DNA from: Corylus avellana
Lineage: Eukaryota > Streptophyta > Magnoliopsida > Fagales > Betulaceae
DNA length: 64,000 nt
Direction: 5' to 3'
Assembly (NCBI RefSeq): GCF_901000735.1
Contig: NC_081542.1
Span: forward strand, 35,185,689 to 35,249,688
A model generated the notes under the pieces. That model saw nothing but the letters and a program-made list of their open reading frames with translations, was not told where the DNA came from and ran no database searches. Shown here piece after piece: positions 35,343 to 46,076 of the stretch. How positions within the stretch are numbered: position 1 is the first letter of the stretch; each line of letters begins with the position of its first letter. The translations under genes were made by a program, and so were the position numbers.

Positions 35343-35460
35343 AATGAGCCAAGCTTGAGCAGCATTTTTAGGCTCGTGCCGAGCTCGAGCCTGAGTCTAA
35401 ATTAAACGAGTTGAACTTGGACAAGAGAAGCTCGCCCAATTTCGGCTCATTTACACCCCT
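35343..35460. mobile_element. Right end of a hAT-type MITE
   Basis: The segment ends GGCTCATTTACACCCCTA, the inverse of the TAGGGGTGTAAATGAGCC terminus of a common plant hAT family, with GAGCTCGAGCC/CTCGCCC subterminal repeats. The left part is cut by the LTR element. Confidence 0.6.
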
Positions 35461-35499
35461 ATGTATTAACATTTTTTTTCTTTGGGTTTTAAACAATTT

Positions 35500-35750
35500 T
35501 CATGAAAATACATATTAGAAGATTCTGGATCCCAAGCCCACAAGCCCAATTATTCGAATCCACTCTAGGATTTTCTGATTCCTTGGAGCCTGGAGGTCTC
35601 GTTGGAGCTAAAAGACCCGGCTGAAGAGCAGAACGTCTGGCCTCTCACGTCGACCTAACTCAAGGCTCGCTCTCGACTCCTTGCCGTTTTATACTTGTTT
35701 GGCTAATCGCATAAAAAAGCATTAATTCTTTTTTGCTCTGTTCATCGGAG
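35500..35750 (+). promoter_or_regulatory. PDRG1 promoter-proximal region and 5' leader
   Basis: This is a GC-richer stretch between a transposon end (35460) and the start codon. The proximal promoter is therefore short: within 300 bp of the start begins transposon DNA. No clear TATA box is seen. Confidence 0.4.
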
Positions 35751-38700
35751 ATGGATGAGGGTATGATGCGATTCCAGGAGCGCCTCATCGAGCTTGAAAC
35801 TGACGCTGAGCATCTTCTTTTAGCCCGGCAGCAGGTAGATTTATTGATACCCACAAATTTCTACTTTGAGGTTTTTGTTTTGGATTCTAAGAAAGAGCGG
35901 GAAAATATAAACAAAAATTGAAATTTGGGTTCTTTAATGCATGTATGAGGAGTGAATGCTGAAGAAATGTGCCAACCAAACAGGAAGTAGATAATACAGT
36001 AGGAAAGAAGGAAACAGAAAGTAAATTACGATAACAAACAGACCCAAAGATCTTTTGTTATGTGGTAATTGAGAAACGAAAAATTTTCTGATTCAAATAT
36101 TTGGCTTGGTTGACTTATTAAGTGAACAATGTCTATTTACATGTTCGTAAATTGTATATATGAAAGTATATGTACGGTTAAGTTTTAAGTTACGGTATCT
36201 CTTTTTGTAATGTTAATCACTTGATAATTTTTCATATGATCAATATAATGCTGAACCCACCGTTGGGTTTTCAGTATGCTAACCAAATATCAAGACAATC
36301 GGAGATGGAGAACTGCCTCATTTAGAACACTGACATTAACTTTTTTTTGTCATACCAGGCATCATGATATACATTCTACAGTTGCACTTCACAAGGACCA
36401 AAGCATGGCACAATCAGTGTTGTTGATGTGAATGATTGGGAGCATTGAGTTGTTAGCTGTCACTATGACTCTGCCTCCTTTAAATTCGGACATACTGAAT
36501 AATTTCTCTTTATCACTGGTCATGTGGTTGGAGCTTCTTAAAAATTCTGTGAAACAAATGAGTTTTAGTTTAGGTAGTAAATGACATCGGTTTGGTGTGA
36601 AATTTAGCATGTAACGTAAGCATATGGAGACATGTAATATAATGGTAGAGTAGCAAAATATTAATCTGGATTGAAATTTATTGAGTGGTGTAACACAGGA
36701 AAGAGTTAAATTAGGTGTACGCTTGAACTCAACCTATATGTGTGTGTACACATATAATAGAGAGAAACACACACATCACAAGGTTTCTTTATGAACATTT
36801 GGAGGGTTACTGATTTCTGTGATGAAATTGTAGCTGGTTGAAAACGATAGAGTGAGAAATGGGACCAGGGAAGCACTTACTGCACTCAGGAAGAGGGCTC
36901 GAACAACAAAGACTAGTGTGCCGTCTCCATTTGAATCAATTATGAAGGAAATTGGGGGGCCTGAACATCGGCCCTTGGTGAAGGATGTATGTGCCACATG
37001 TGGCAACCATGACTTCAATGAGCGTACATGGATGATGTTCCCGGGGACTGATATGTTTTCTAGGATTCCATTTCATGCTGCTCACACCATCTTGGAAACA
37101 GGTTTTTCTCTGGTTTTTCTTATTTAATGCAGCTAGGTGGTTAAATTAGTTTTTAATATGATAAATATGAGCAACATAATCTTTTTAACCCATCAAATGA
37201 GATGATTTAGTAAGGAATACTTGGGAGTGTCTTGATTTGTTGAGGAAATACAAATTTGTCATGCATTGGAAATGGAGCTTTTGATCTTTCCAATATTTAT
37301 GTCCTTTTGTGATGAATGTAATTATCAGTGTATGGTTATTTATTCATATATGTAGAAAAAAAAAAAAAAAAACTCAGAAAAAATTAGGAAAAGGCAGACT
37401 AACATGCGCTGTTATCCATGTGTAACAGGATTTGAACATAATATTTTTCAGCTCTACCACCAATATCTCTCAATCTTTAAAACTTTTTGCTTTCCGCTCT
37501 TTCCAAATAAACCACATTAAACACAAAGGAGCCAACCTCCAAACTTCTAAAACATTACAACTTTCCCACCTAACCACTCAAACTCGCTAACAACTCTCTC
37601 ACCCTTCTAGGCATAACCAAACAGATGGGTAGTCATGTTCTTACATACTACTCTATGTAAGCTAAGCTTCTTTCTATGTTATTCAACTCAAGGCAAACAA
37701 TAACCTATTACAACTCTTCTAGGTCATATACATAAATTAAATTTTGGATTGAGAAGATTGAAAAATAGCCCTAGATCTTTTGTTGGGTGCCTCTTTTAAA
37801 GCCAAATCTATCTGGGACGACATTATTAAGAAGATTGAACATCGTTTAACTAGTTGGAAGTGGTTGTACTTGTCCAAATGGGGTAGGATTACCCTAATCA
37901 AGAGCACTCTATCTAACTTGCCTGCCTACCTACCTACTTCATGTCTCTATTTCCCATCTCGGCTTGCCAACCAAATTGAGAAGTGACAACGGGATTTCGT
38001 GTGGGAAGGTATGGGTGATGAGGTTAAATTTCATTTGGTAAGCTAGTGCAAGATGTGTTCTCCGATTTCTAAGGTGGGGTTTGGGGATTTGAAAGTTGCC
38101 TTTGTTCAACCGAGCTCTTATGGGTAAGTGGTTATGGCATTACCCTTATGAGAGGGAGGCCTTGTGGAAAGTCGTAGTGGAAAATATGGGAGTTAGTGGG
38201 GTGGGTAGTGTTCTAGTGGAGTCAATAGTTCTTATGGGGTGGGTCTCTAGAAATTCGTTAGGAGCGTTTGGAAGGATTTTTCTAGATTTAGTAGGTTTGA
38301 GGTGGGTGATGGCTCTAAGATTAATTTTTGGAATGATGTGTGATGTTGGTAGTCTTTAAAGCAAAGATGTTAGGAGGATGATTCTGCTTTGCTTGATGTA
38401 GTATATTTGGAGAGAAATAAATGATCAAAGCTTCAAAGATAGCAAGAGGATGATGGCGGAGTTGAAGACTGTTTTCTATAATACCCTTTTCCTTTAGAGG
38501 GTTGCTAATGATTGCTATAATATTTCTAGTTTTCATGACTTTTTTGTTCGTTTTCCTTTTTCTGGTTAGGTGTTCTTTTATACATCATGTGTACGTGGGT
38601 GAGCCCTTTGATTTTAATGAATTTTGATTACTTACAAAAAAATAAATAAAAAATTGTTCTCCTGTAAATGATCACGTCTTAAATTTGATTGTAAAATGCA

Positions 38701-40002
38701 ATAGAAAAAGGGTTGATAATTTGATGTGGTAGAGATTTGTAAATATAGAATAAAACCTATTTTGATGCAGTGATAGACCTGATTGATTGATTGATTGTTT
38801 GATTGTTTTAAATTCCTCAACAGCTATGCCTTGGAAGTTGGAAGACCCTTTCAAGAAATAAACTTGTCTGATGATCACCATAACTAATTACAAGTAAAGG
38901 AACTAATAGATGATTTATCTATTCAAGTGTTGAACGTCCCTGATAATTTTATTTTATTATTGGCTAGATATGTTGGACTTCATGCCCTCATTTCAATCAT
39001 TGTAATTGTTGTCAAGGCTACGTATCCCTGGCCTTTGTAGCAGTTTTAATTACCTTAGGATGGTTAGCAATTTGTGCTAGCAAAAGCATTGCGGGTCTTC
39101 CTACATGCATGCCACATGATCCTGGTATTGATTGATAATAGTTGGATGAAAGAATGATGTACTTGATCTTTCTTATTTAAAAAGCTGATATCCAAATAAA
39201 ATTTTATGTCATTCTAATATTTAAAAGGACAGAAATTTTCTCAAAACCAGTATGAAAGAAATATCCTCCAACCCATTTAAAATAGTGCCAAGTGTCTAAA
39301 CATTTAAAAGACACATTAAATTTAGTCTAAGTTAGTAAACTATTATTAATGACGTTAAGAATTTAATGTGCTACATTTATTTGTTCGTGACAATTTTTTG
39401 AGGAAAGTAGATTTTGTTACTACAAAAGCCCTTTGTCATGGATGTGCTACATTTATTTGTTCCAGGTTGGGATTATTTTATAATCTCTAACTCTAGGGGG
39501 ATTGTTAGAGGATTCTATCCTTACCATTTATCTAGTTGAGTTTTGTAGGTTAGTGGTATACTCGTATTTATACTTATCTTGGTTTCGTAGTAGTTCAGTT
39601 TGTATAGATTCATTATATTCATCTCTATCTTGACTTGTATTCCTCTTATAAATAATAAAAATAATGATAAAAACTACATTTTTATCCTACGTGCTACCAA
39701 CCCTTGTATCAGTCCTTGTTAACACTTTAGCATTGTGAGATAGTTGTGGGATAAAAATGTGATATGTAACATTACTCAAATATCAATAATGTGGGAGAAA
39801 ATAATATATACCCACTATTTATTTTCTTTAACAGGTTTATCCTTGTAATGCAGATCAAGCACGACTCGACTTTGATGCGAAACAACTACAGAGCCAGATG
39901 AAGGAGAAGGCCCTTTTGATTTCAGAAAAGGGTGCCCTTGCTGACAAGATCAGCCCAGGTGTACTCAAATCCCTCTTAAGCCTATCAGACAAACCACAGT
40001 AA
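35751..40002 (+). CDS. PDRG1: PDRG1-like protein (prefoldin-family, p53 and DNA damage-regulated 1 homologue), 3 exons
   Basis: Exons 35751-35834, 36834-37101 and 39854-40002 join in frame to a 166-residue protein with GT-AG introns (999 and 2752 bp). It matches the plant family annotated as p53/DNA damage-regulated protein (Arabidopsis AT3G15351). Animal PDRG1 is a prefoldin-like subunit of the R2TP/PAQosome co-chaperone that helps assemble RNA polymerases and PIKK kinases. Residues 5-55 and about 117-150 look like the two helices of a prefoldin-type coiled coil. Residues 33-48 (NDRVRNGTREALTALR) align with the animal signature KRNQNREGLRALQK. Residues about 56-93 form an insertion absent from animal PDRG1, with C81-x-x-C84 in VCATCGNHD. 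The ATG at 35751 is the first in frame after the 5' leader. Intron 2 carries a LINE relic. The gene looks intact. Confidence 0.88.
37750..38420 (+). pseudogene. LINE ORF2 C-terminal relic in PDRG1 intron 2
   Basis: The frame reads KIEHRLTSWKWLYLSKWGR, then LIKSTLSNLPAYLPTS and QRDFVWEGMGDEVKFHLV, followed in a shifted frame by NRALMGKWLWHYPYEREALW. This is the typical segment after the reverse transcriptase in plant L1 ORF2. It is broken by a stop at 37984 and frameshifts, and lies in sense orientation. A homologous piece is at 56155-56515. Confidence 0.85.
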
Positions 40003-40343
40003 GCTTTGACGGAGGAAGTTGTATTCCATCTCTTGGCTGTAACTTCACCTCAACTTTCATCTCCTCTTTCTAGCTGACGATTTTAGCATTCACATTTTAC
40101 TGGTGTAAAATAATGTATAGACTAGTGTTGCTACATTTCCTCCTAATATTTTCTGCTCATGGGGTTTCCCATTGCAGCATTTGACTCCATATGAGGGAGG
40201 ACTAGTTATCATGACAAAGTTATGATGACAAAGCCAGAAGTTGTTCTATGTTTGATCCATCTTAATCTCTGTGGTTATACTTCTTTTTTGAGTCCTACTT
40301 TGCAGTTACTCTTTTATTGAGGACACATGGTTCTTAGAGATTG

Positions 40344-41002
40344 TCACAGACACAAATTGAGATCTACATAAATTATCTGCTCAAATTGCTAGTAATTTGG
40401 GCAAATAATATAAGAGTTCATATGAGACTTATTTGTCTAGCCGCCTACCCAGTCACCTTAGGGGTGGGCTTAGTATGTGAATTGGCCCAAATTGTTCATC
40501 CACTACTTGCAAGTCTGAGGGACAAGCATATCCCGAGATAGGCAGACGGAGGCGTCTTGGACAAGGAAGGTATATAGGATCTTTATCTTGAAATCCTAAG
40601 AAATGTGTTGCTAGGTCTCAATCCTTGATTTTCTGGGACTAGTTCGTATCTCGAAGAATCCGGATTAGATTCCTACTCCCGGTAAGAATCATAATTCAGG
40701 TCCAATTAAAACTCTTTGTTATCCGGTCTAACAGTTCTACTCTAAATTTAATTGGAGTAGGAGCCTGGGTCCAATTAAACTCCTTTACACTCTAGATCGA
40801 ATGGAAGTATGAGACCTAATCCAGGTCTGATTCAAATTCTCTACCTATAAGTAGTCTCATACATCAGGTATAAACATCAGACTTAAATATCGTGCTTTGT
40901 GCATCACGTAGCTCTTCCCCAAGAAACTGACTTAGGCATTAGAGTGCAACTCCGCTGGCACACTTGACAAACTCCTTTGTTTAATCTTTATTGTTTTTGC
41001 AG
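40344..41002 (+). mobile_element. LTR fragment (gypsy-like), sense orientation
   Basis: It has a TATA-like ACCTATAAGTAGTCTC near 40842-40857 and a 3' part ACTGACTTAGGCATTAGAGTGCAACTCCGCTGGCACAC before TTTTTGCAGG, which resembles the end of plant Tat-lineage gypsy LTRs (GACTTxGGCATCGGAGTG). Both boundaries are approximate; TGTCACAGAC at 40344 is a candidate start. No internal sequence or TSD is seen. It lies just downstream of PDRG1. Confidence 0.45.
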
Positions 41003-41685
41003 GATGAGGGGAGTATCAAGAAATGCGCAAATCACCTCATTTGGAAACTGTTCTAACACTTCGGAATGAATAAAAAAAATCTTAAGAACAACATATATAT
41101 CATCAATAACAAAACTTATGGCATATAGGGTACTAAGAAAGATTAAAAGTGATGAATTCCAAAAAAAAAAATAACAAAAACAACAACAATAATATATTAA
41201 CAAGGAAAAATATTTGCCCATGTTGGACTGCTTGAGCCATATAATATACTTATTCAATTAAGTTAGATCACGTGTTGCACATTGAAAAACATGATTATCA
41301 TGTGAAATCTCTTATGGGTTTGGCGGTTCTACTCCTATTATAGAAGTTTCTTGTCCTCCAACCACTCAAATATAAGCCGAAATCTAAGATGTACCAAAGC
41401 ATTTGAAGTGATTTTCATGGATGGGTATTGGGTAAGCTGTGCATCATTGTTTTGTGTTTATTACGGAACAAGATTTTCTTCGGTTCATCCAGTTTGTTAT
41501 ATTTTAAAGGTATTTTTGCCCCTTTATTATGAAACAGGATCCTATTCAATTCATCTAATTAGTTATATTTTAGGAGTATTTTTGCATTTTCACTTTTTTA
41601 TGAGACAAAAATACCCCTCTAATATAACTAAGTGGAGAGTGATCCGTTTATTACGAGATGAGGTTTTCACCTTTTTGGTCATTAA
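41003..41685. other. Unassigned AT-rich DNA
   Basis: Around 41470-41640 a phrase of about 75 bp is imperfectly repeated: TTCATCCAGTTTGTTATATTTTAAAGGTATTTTTGCCC and TTCATCTAATTAGTTATATTTTAGGAGTATTTTTGC. No gene is recognised. Confidence 0.5.
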
Positions 41686-41920
41686 GGATTTGTTTGGGAT
41701 TGTGTTTGAGGGACCTCAAAGTGCTTTTAACACTCAAAAAGTCCGATGAAGAAAAAAGTAATTGTTTGATAAAAAAAAATTAAAAGTGCTTTTAAGGGTT
41801 CAAAAAACCTAAAAATTGTCAAAATGCACTTTTGGCAAAAGCTAAAAATGAAGCTTTTGCCTAAAAGCTCTTTTTGACTTAAAATAATCTATTTTTTAAA
41901 CACAATTTCAAACAAGCTCT
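41686..41920. mobile_element. MITE with terminal repeats GGATTTGTTTGGGATTGTGTTTG / CACAATTTCAAACAAGCTCT
   Basis: The two ends are imperfect inverted copies. The interior has AAAGTGCTTTTAA and its inverses, typical of a widespread plant MITE class with a GGGxxTGTTTGG end. A TSD is not clear. Confidence 0.55.
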
Positions 41921-42560
41921 AACAACACCGGGAGGCAGCAGTTTTTTGGACACTGATAAGTGCAAAGCTCTTGGACATTGATCACTAGTTGAGCTGAGGT
42001 TTAATGGGTGAGAAGGCCTGCTTGCTGATCCATAGGCCCAACACCTAGATTCATCGATATGAGCAAAATTACAAAGAAAACATGTGACCTTATCCACTAA
42101 ACAAACATTCATAAAAGTTGTGGTCCTTCGGCTTCCATTAGGGTTTTGTCATTTGTTTGTCAAGCAAAAAGACAAGAGGAGGCACCCAAAGCTGAAGACA
42201 AAAGGAGAAGGAGGCTATTTCATCGCCTTCCCCTTTATATAAAAATTGGAAGGGTATCACCTACCCTTAAAATAATAATGGAACTGTATCGTTGGACTTG
42301 TATAGCTGTAGGGACCGAGCCCTCACTCTATGCACATGGTGGCCGCCACCTTTCGCTGCCTGCTTTTTGTAAATGAAGTTAATATCTGTACGTTGGAACC
42401 CTAGCTAGCTTTACTTGATTCTTGGCCAAAAATCTGACCTAGATATCAAACAAATATATACTTTCATGAAATTTAGTGATCCCCATACGAATTTGGTAAT
42501 TTTTAGGTATATATAGCAGCATCTTTTATTGGTTAAAAAAAATAAATAAATAAAAAAAGA
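41921..42560. other. Unassigned intergenic DNA
   Basis: No recognised gene. A plus-strand frame at 42146-42376 (76 codons) has no similarity I know. Confidence 0.45.
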
Positions 42561-42561
42561 G

Positions 42562-43065
42562 CGAAATGCTATGTACTATTCTGGTGTTCTATTGATCCTA
42601 CATGTATATTATTTTCTAAAAAGCAAATGACAGAAATAAGATCAAACAACTTTTTTTGTTTTTGTTTTTTTTTTTTTTTTCAAATAATATATATTCACCT
42701 GGGACTAGGAGAACACCAGGAGAGTATTCTATAAAAAAGAAAATGTTATGTGCTCTCCTGGTGTTTTGCTGATCCTATATGAATATTATTTTCTAAAAAT
42801 CAAGTGAGAGAAATAAGAGCAACTTTTTTTTTAAAAAAATAATATATATCCACCTAAGATCATGAGGACACAAGGAGACGTTTTCTGACGTGCTACCTGA
42901 CACGTCAGAAAAAATTTAATTTTTTGGAGAATATTCTCCAAAAAGAAAAATGCTCTCTGCTCTTCTGATATTCTCGTGATCCTAGAGCAACTTTATTTAT
43001 TTTTTTTTTTTTAGAAAATAATATTCATCTAAAACCAAGAGAACATGCATGGGAAAAGCACCTAT
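42562..43065. repeat. Tandem array of three palindromic MITE copies
   Basis: Three units (about 42562-42735, 42740-42890, 42948-43065) share the scheme ATGCT(A/C)TGTxCTxTTCTGGTGTTCT..GATCCTA..ATATTATTTTCTA, a T-rich centre, and the inverse of that start. Each unit can fold on itself. They stop about 80 bp before the conserved distal promoter block of MIR167 copy B. Confidence 0.7.
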
Positions 43066-43371
43066 GGCTTTTTAATTATTTTTACTATATTTTATGCTTT
43101 TGAGATCGATTTAAAAGTATTACCCAATATTCCACTCAATCATCTAAGGAAAAACAAAAAAGACAGCTAATTTCAGTTGTGCAGAGGTTGTCAATTTGCA
43201 CTGGTCCCCTGTTCATATCATTTATAGTGTTAACAAATTACGTAGAGAGAGAGAGAGAAAGAGAGAGAATAGGTCATTGTCAGTAGCTGTAAGGTCCAAA
43301 ACCCACCATTAAATACTCCATCAATGGCACACTACATGATCAAGAGGGAGATGGAGAGCTGTGCATAAAAC

Positions 43372-43384
43372 ATTTATATATATA
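43372..43384 (+). promoter_or_regulatory. TATA box of MIR167 copy B
   Basis: ATTTATATATATAG followed by ATGGATTCACGAGGC is the same core promoter block as in copy A. Confidence 0.65.
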
Positions 43385-43564
43385 GATGGATTCACGAGGC
43401 TTCCCACCCCACCCCCACAAAGCATGCATATCTCGTGAGCTTCCTTTTGTCAAGACTTCTTGTGATAGTGAAGCTTCTTCTTCTGCTGCTGCTCCGATCC
43501 TTAAAAATTGCTTTTTCATCGCTTAGGTTGTTCCATGTCTCATGTCTCAGATGTGTTGTATATA

Positions 43565-43742
43565 TGTTGGTTTGAGAGATTAAAGCTGCCAGCATGATCT
43601 GGTAAGAACCTGTGATTCTTCAGCCAAGGGATTATAAAGAATTAGAAATTAAATCTCCACTTCTTCCACTTCAGTCTTCAGCTTCATAGAATTTCAGGGT
43701 TCCATCAGGTCATCTTGCAGCTTCAATCACTCACTTCCAACA
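43565..43742 (+). ncRNA. MIR167: MIR167 primary hairpin, copy B, with variant mature miRNA
   Basis: The mature position 43581-43602 reads UAAAGCUGCC...AUGAUCUGG. It differs from canonical miR167 only at nucleotide 2 (A instead of G). The star strand at 43707-43728 is identical to that of copy A and keeps the C that would pair with G, so the change is derived in copy B and turns a G:C pair into an A-C mismatch. The stem base (TGTTGG/CCAACA) is intact and the loop is about 104 nt. As I recall, nucleotides 1-2 of miR167 are already unpaired on ARF6/ARF8 sites, so target recognition may be little affected. Argonaute loading and Dicer cut position could change. Confidence 0.88.
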
Positions 43743-44011
43743 AATATTTTAAAGAGACTTTTTTTCATCTTCTTCTTCTAATTAAATCTCCTTCCAGGTA
43801 TATATTTTCTTCCATACCATATATATATTTTTTCTTCTTTTTTCTTTTCTTTCTTTTTAATGAAATTTTTCTATGATTTACAAGTACTAATATTAATTCA
43901 TTCTGTTGTACATGTGGTTTATTTATGCCTTGTTTTCCCTTCAGAAGATATTGATTTGATTGATACATAATTTTTTGTCTTGAAGTTGGTGCAGTAGTAC
44001 TATCTAGAACC

Positions 44012-44012
<1 letters not shown>

Positions 44013-44051
<39 letters not shown>

Positions 44052-44052
44052 C
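44013..44052. repeat. (AT)n followed by (GA)n microsatellite
   Basis: About 12 AT units run directly into about 9 GA units downstream of MIR167 copy B. Confidence 0.9.
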
Positions 44053-44112
44053 AGTGATCTGCAGTACACTGGCGTGCTGTTCATGCACGCCAGTGTGCTG
44101 CATATTACTAAC
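44049..44112. mobile_element. Short palindrome, reduced relative of the 13136-13309 MITE
   Basis: GCAGTACACTGGCGTGC and GCACGCCAGTGTGCTGC are nearly perfect inverse arms with TGTTCAT between them. The outer ends CAGTGATCTGCAG/ATTACTA match the ends of the larger MITE at 13136-13309. Confidence 0.6.
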
Positions 44113-44216
44113 CATATATATATATATAATGTAAAACAAATTCCAAAATCATGGCAACAGAGAGTTAATATTGTTAATGCATTCAAATCCTATACTTGTA
44201 CTTTTGGCTAACACTT

Positions 44217-44345
44217 AACAAATTTCTCTTTGGCCTCTTAATATCTACTAGCAGATCATTCATCTACTTGTGTACAAATTTCTCTCTGATCCTTTATGGC
44301 CTCTTAATATCTACTACTGATCATTCATCTACTTGTGTACAAATT
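44217..44345. repeat. Tandem duplication, two units of about 65 bp
   Basis: ACAAATTTCTCT...GGCCTCTTAATATCTACTA..GATCATTCATCTACTTGTGT occurs twice head to tail with few differences. Confidence 0.85.
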
Positions 44346-45884
44346 TTCAGAAAAGGGGGCAGAAGGGTAGGATTAATATGGTTGTATATATTACGTGTGT
44401 AGTTTTGTTTTCATTTTATGTACTATTTAATGTGGTTGTGTCTACGTACAGATATCAGGTTAAACCGCTACAATTACCATAACATCAGGCTGATTGAGCA
44501 TGAATGGAGTTTTACAATGTAGTGCAGTCAAAATAGTCAATAATATTGTGCCCAACCCTTAAATGAATATCTACTTTTTGTACGGATCTTCTAATTGCAC
44601 TACTTTTTTAGTGTTCAATCATAAATATTTTGTTAATGAATTTATATACAACACGTGCGCTATTATACGTAGATGAGTATACACATATAAGTGTAGAAAC
44701 GTTTGAATTACCTGTTGGAAAGATATTATAGAAGTGTGAGTGATTAATATATATAATATAGTTGGCCCGAAACTTATAGGTTTAAGCTTTTAGGTTGAGT
44801 AATGTCTCAATATGTTCAATTGTGGGTTTATTAAAGAACTTTCAAATTTATCAATCTTCCTAGCAAGTGAGATCAGAGCATGAAGTAGCAACAAATGTGC
44901 TTGGTGCTGGGAAACCCACATAACCCATAACCATAAGTCAGATTTTGGAGAGGGCCAATAAGATTGATTGATGATAAAAATCTTCCGTTTGAGAGGGAGT
45001 GTAGGAATATATGAGTATGAATATGTTTGAGGGAGAGGGTAGCAATGTGGTGATGGATTCACACTTGAGCAGAAGATTGTTGAGTGTACGTGTGTAACAG
45101 TGTAAGTGTTAAGGTTTGAGTCCAGCATTGAAAATATGTAATAAATGTGAGTAAATAACATAATTACACCTAATCTATAGTTGCTTTTAAAGTAAGAATC
45201 TTTCAGGAGCCTTCTGCACTCACAATTTTTACCATGAGTCGCTATCACTAGTATTGTTGGCAACTTTCCCACCTTCTCCTCTTCCATCTTGAGGATCATC
45301 TTTGGAGCTATGTATGGAACGGATTGATGTAATAGATAGCTAGTTTTTTTTTTTATATATATATATTTATTTATTTGGTTATCTGTAAATTTTTTTTTCC
45401 TTTGTCTTGGGTTGCCGTTGTAATCGTTTTTTTCAGTACTCATCTATAAAAAATTAAATAAAAAGTTAATATAGCATAGTTGAGCCCAAATCCATAAGCT
45501 TAAGCGTTTGAAAGATAGTACCCTGATGTGACATATTTTCCAAGTATAATGATCATAATTGCATAAAATTTAGCTTCCTTCGTTTGGTGATTTGGATGTC
45601 CGGTCAAATGAGTACTGTAATTAAGAATGGCGCGCGTCTTGCCTTCACAAGGATAACATGCATGCCTCTAGGAAGAAGAACATTCAACCTTTTTTTCTCA
45701 ATACGAAAAACAATCTAATTAATTATGTATTGCATGTATTCGCTTTATATGTACCAAAGCTTTGCTTTATTTCTTTTTTATGATGCAATATATTCATAAT
45801 ATCAGAATTCTTTCTGTTAAGTTTTTAGGATCGGCTTACTTCCGTGATCAAAATATGGGTTGTAATTTAAACACTTAAGGTTTC
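44346..45884. other. Unassigned region with one long open frame
   Basis: The minus strand is open for 217 codons at 44790-45443. The deduced protein is rich in Lys, Ile, Tyr and Ser, has poly-Lys and IYIYI runs at the N-terminus and matches nothing I know, so I do not call it a gene. Two phrases, GGTTTAAGCTTTTAGGTTGAGTAATGTC (44779) and AAGCTTAAGCGTTTGAAAGATAGTACCCTGATGTG (45495), belong to a repeat type common in eudicot genomes. Confidence 0.4.
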
Positions 45885-46036
45885 ATTTGGTACACAGAAT
45901 GATTATTTCTTTAAGAAAATGAACGGCTATTAATTGGAATGCATGAGAGTAAGTAGAATGGAATATCTATTCATATTCCTTAATTCAGTGATAACACATC
46001 AGCTCACATTGGAATAAAATTACTAAAATACCTAAA

Positions 46037-46076
<40 letters not shown>

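Larger units (their letters stand above)
43140..43925 (+). repeat. Right arm of inverted duplication carrying MIR167
   Basis: Inverted partner of 9040-9995; see that entry for shared landmarks. A (GA)n run at about 43245-43268 corresponds to the CT-rich stretch at 9823-9855. Confidence 0.85.

Noticed and set aside
43581..43602. Considering copy B a miR167c-type member because both start with UAA
   Set aside because: Alignment to copy A shows a simple G-to-A change without the one-base shift seen in Arabidopsis miR167c, and the star strands of A and B are identical.
44049..44112. Short near-perfect hairpin downstream of MIR167 copy B as a possible new miRNA
   Set aside because: It shares its ends with the MITE at 13136-13309 and is best explained as a shortened copy of that element.
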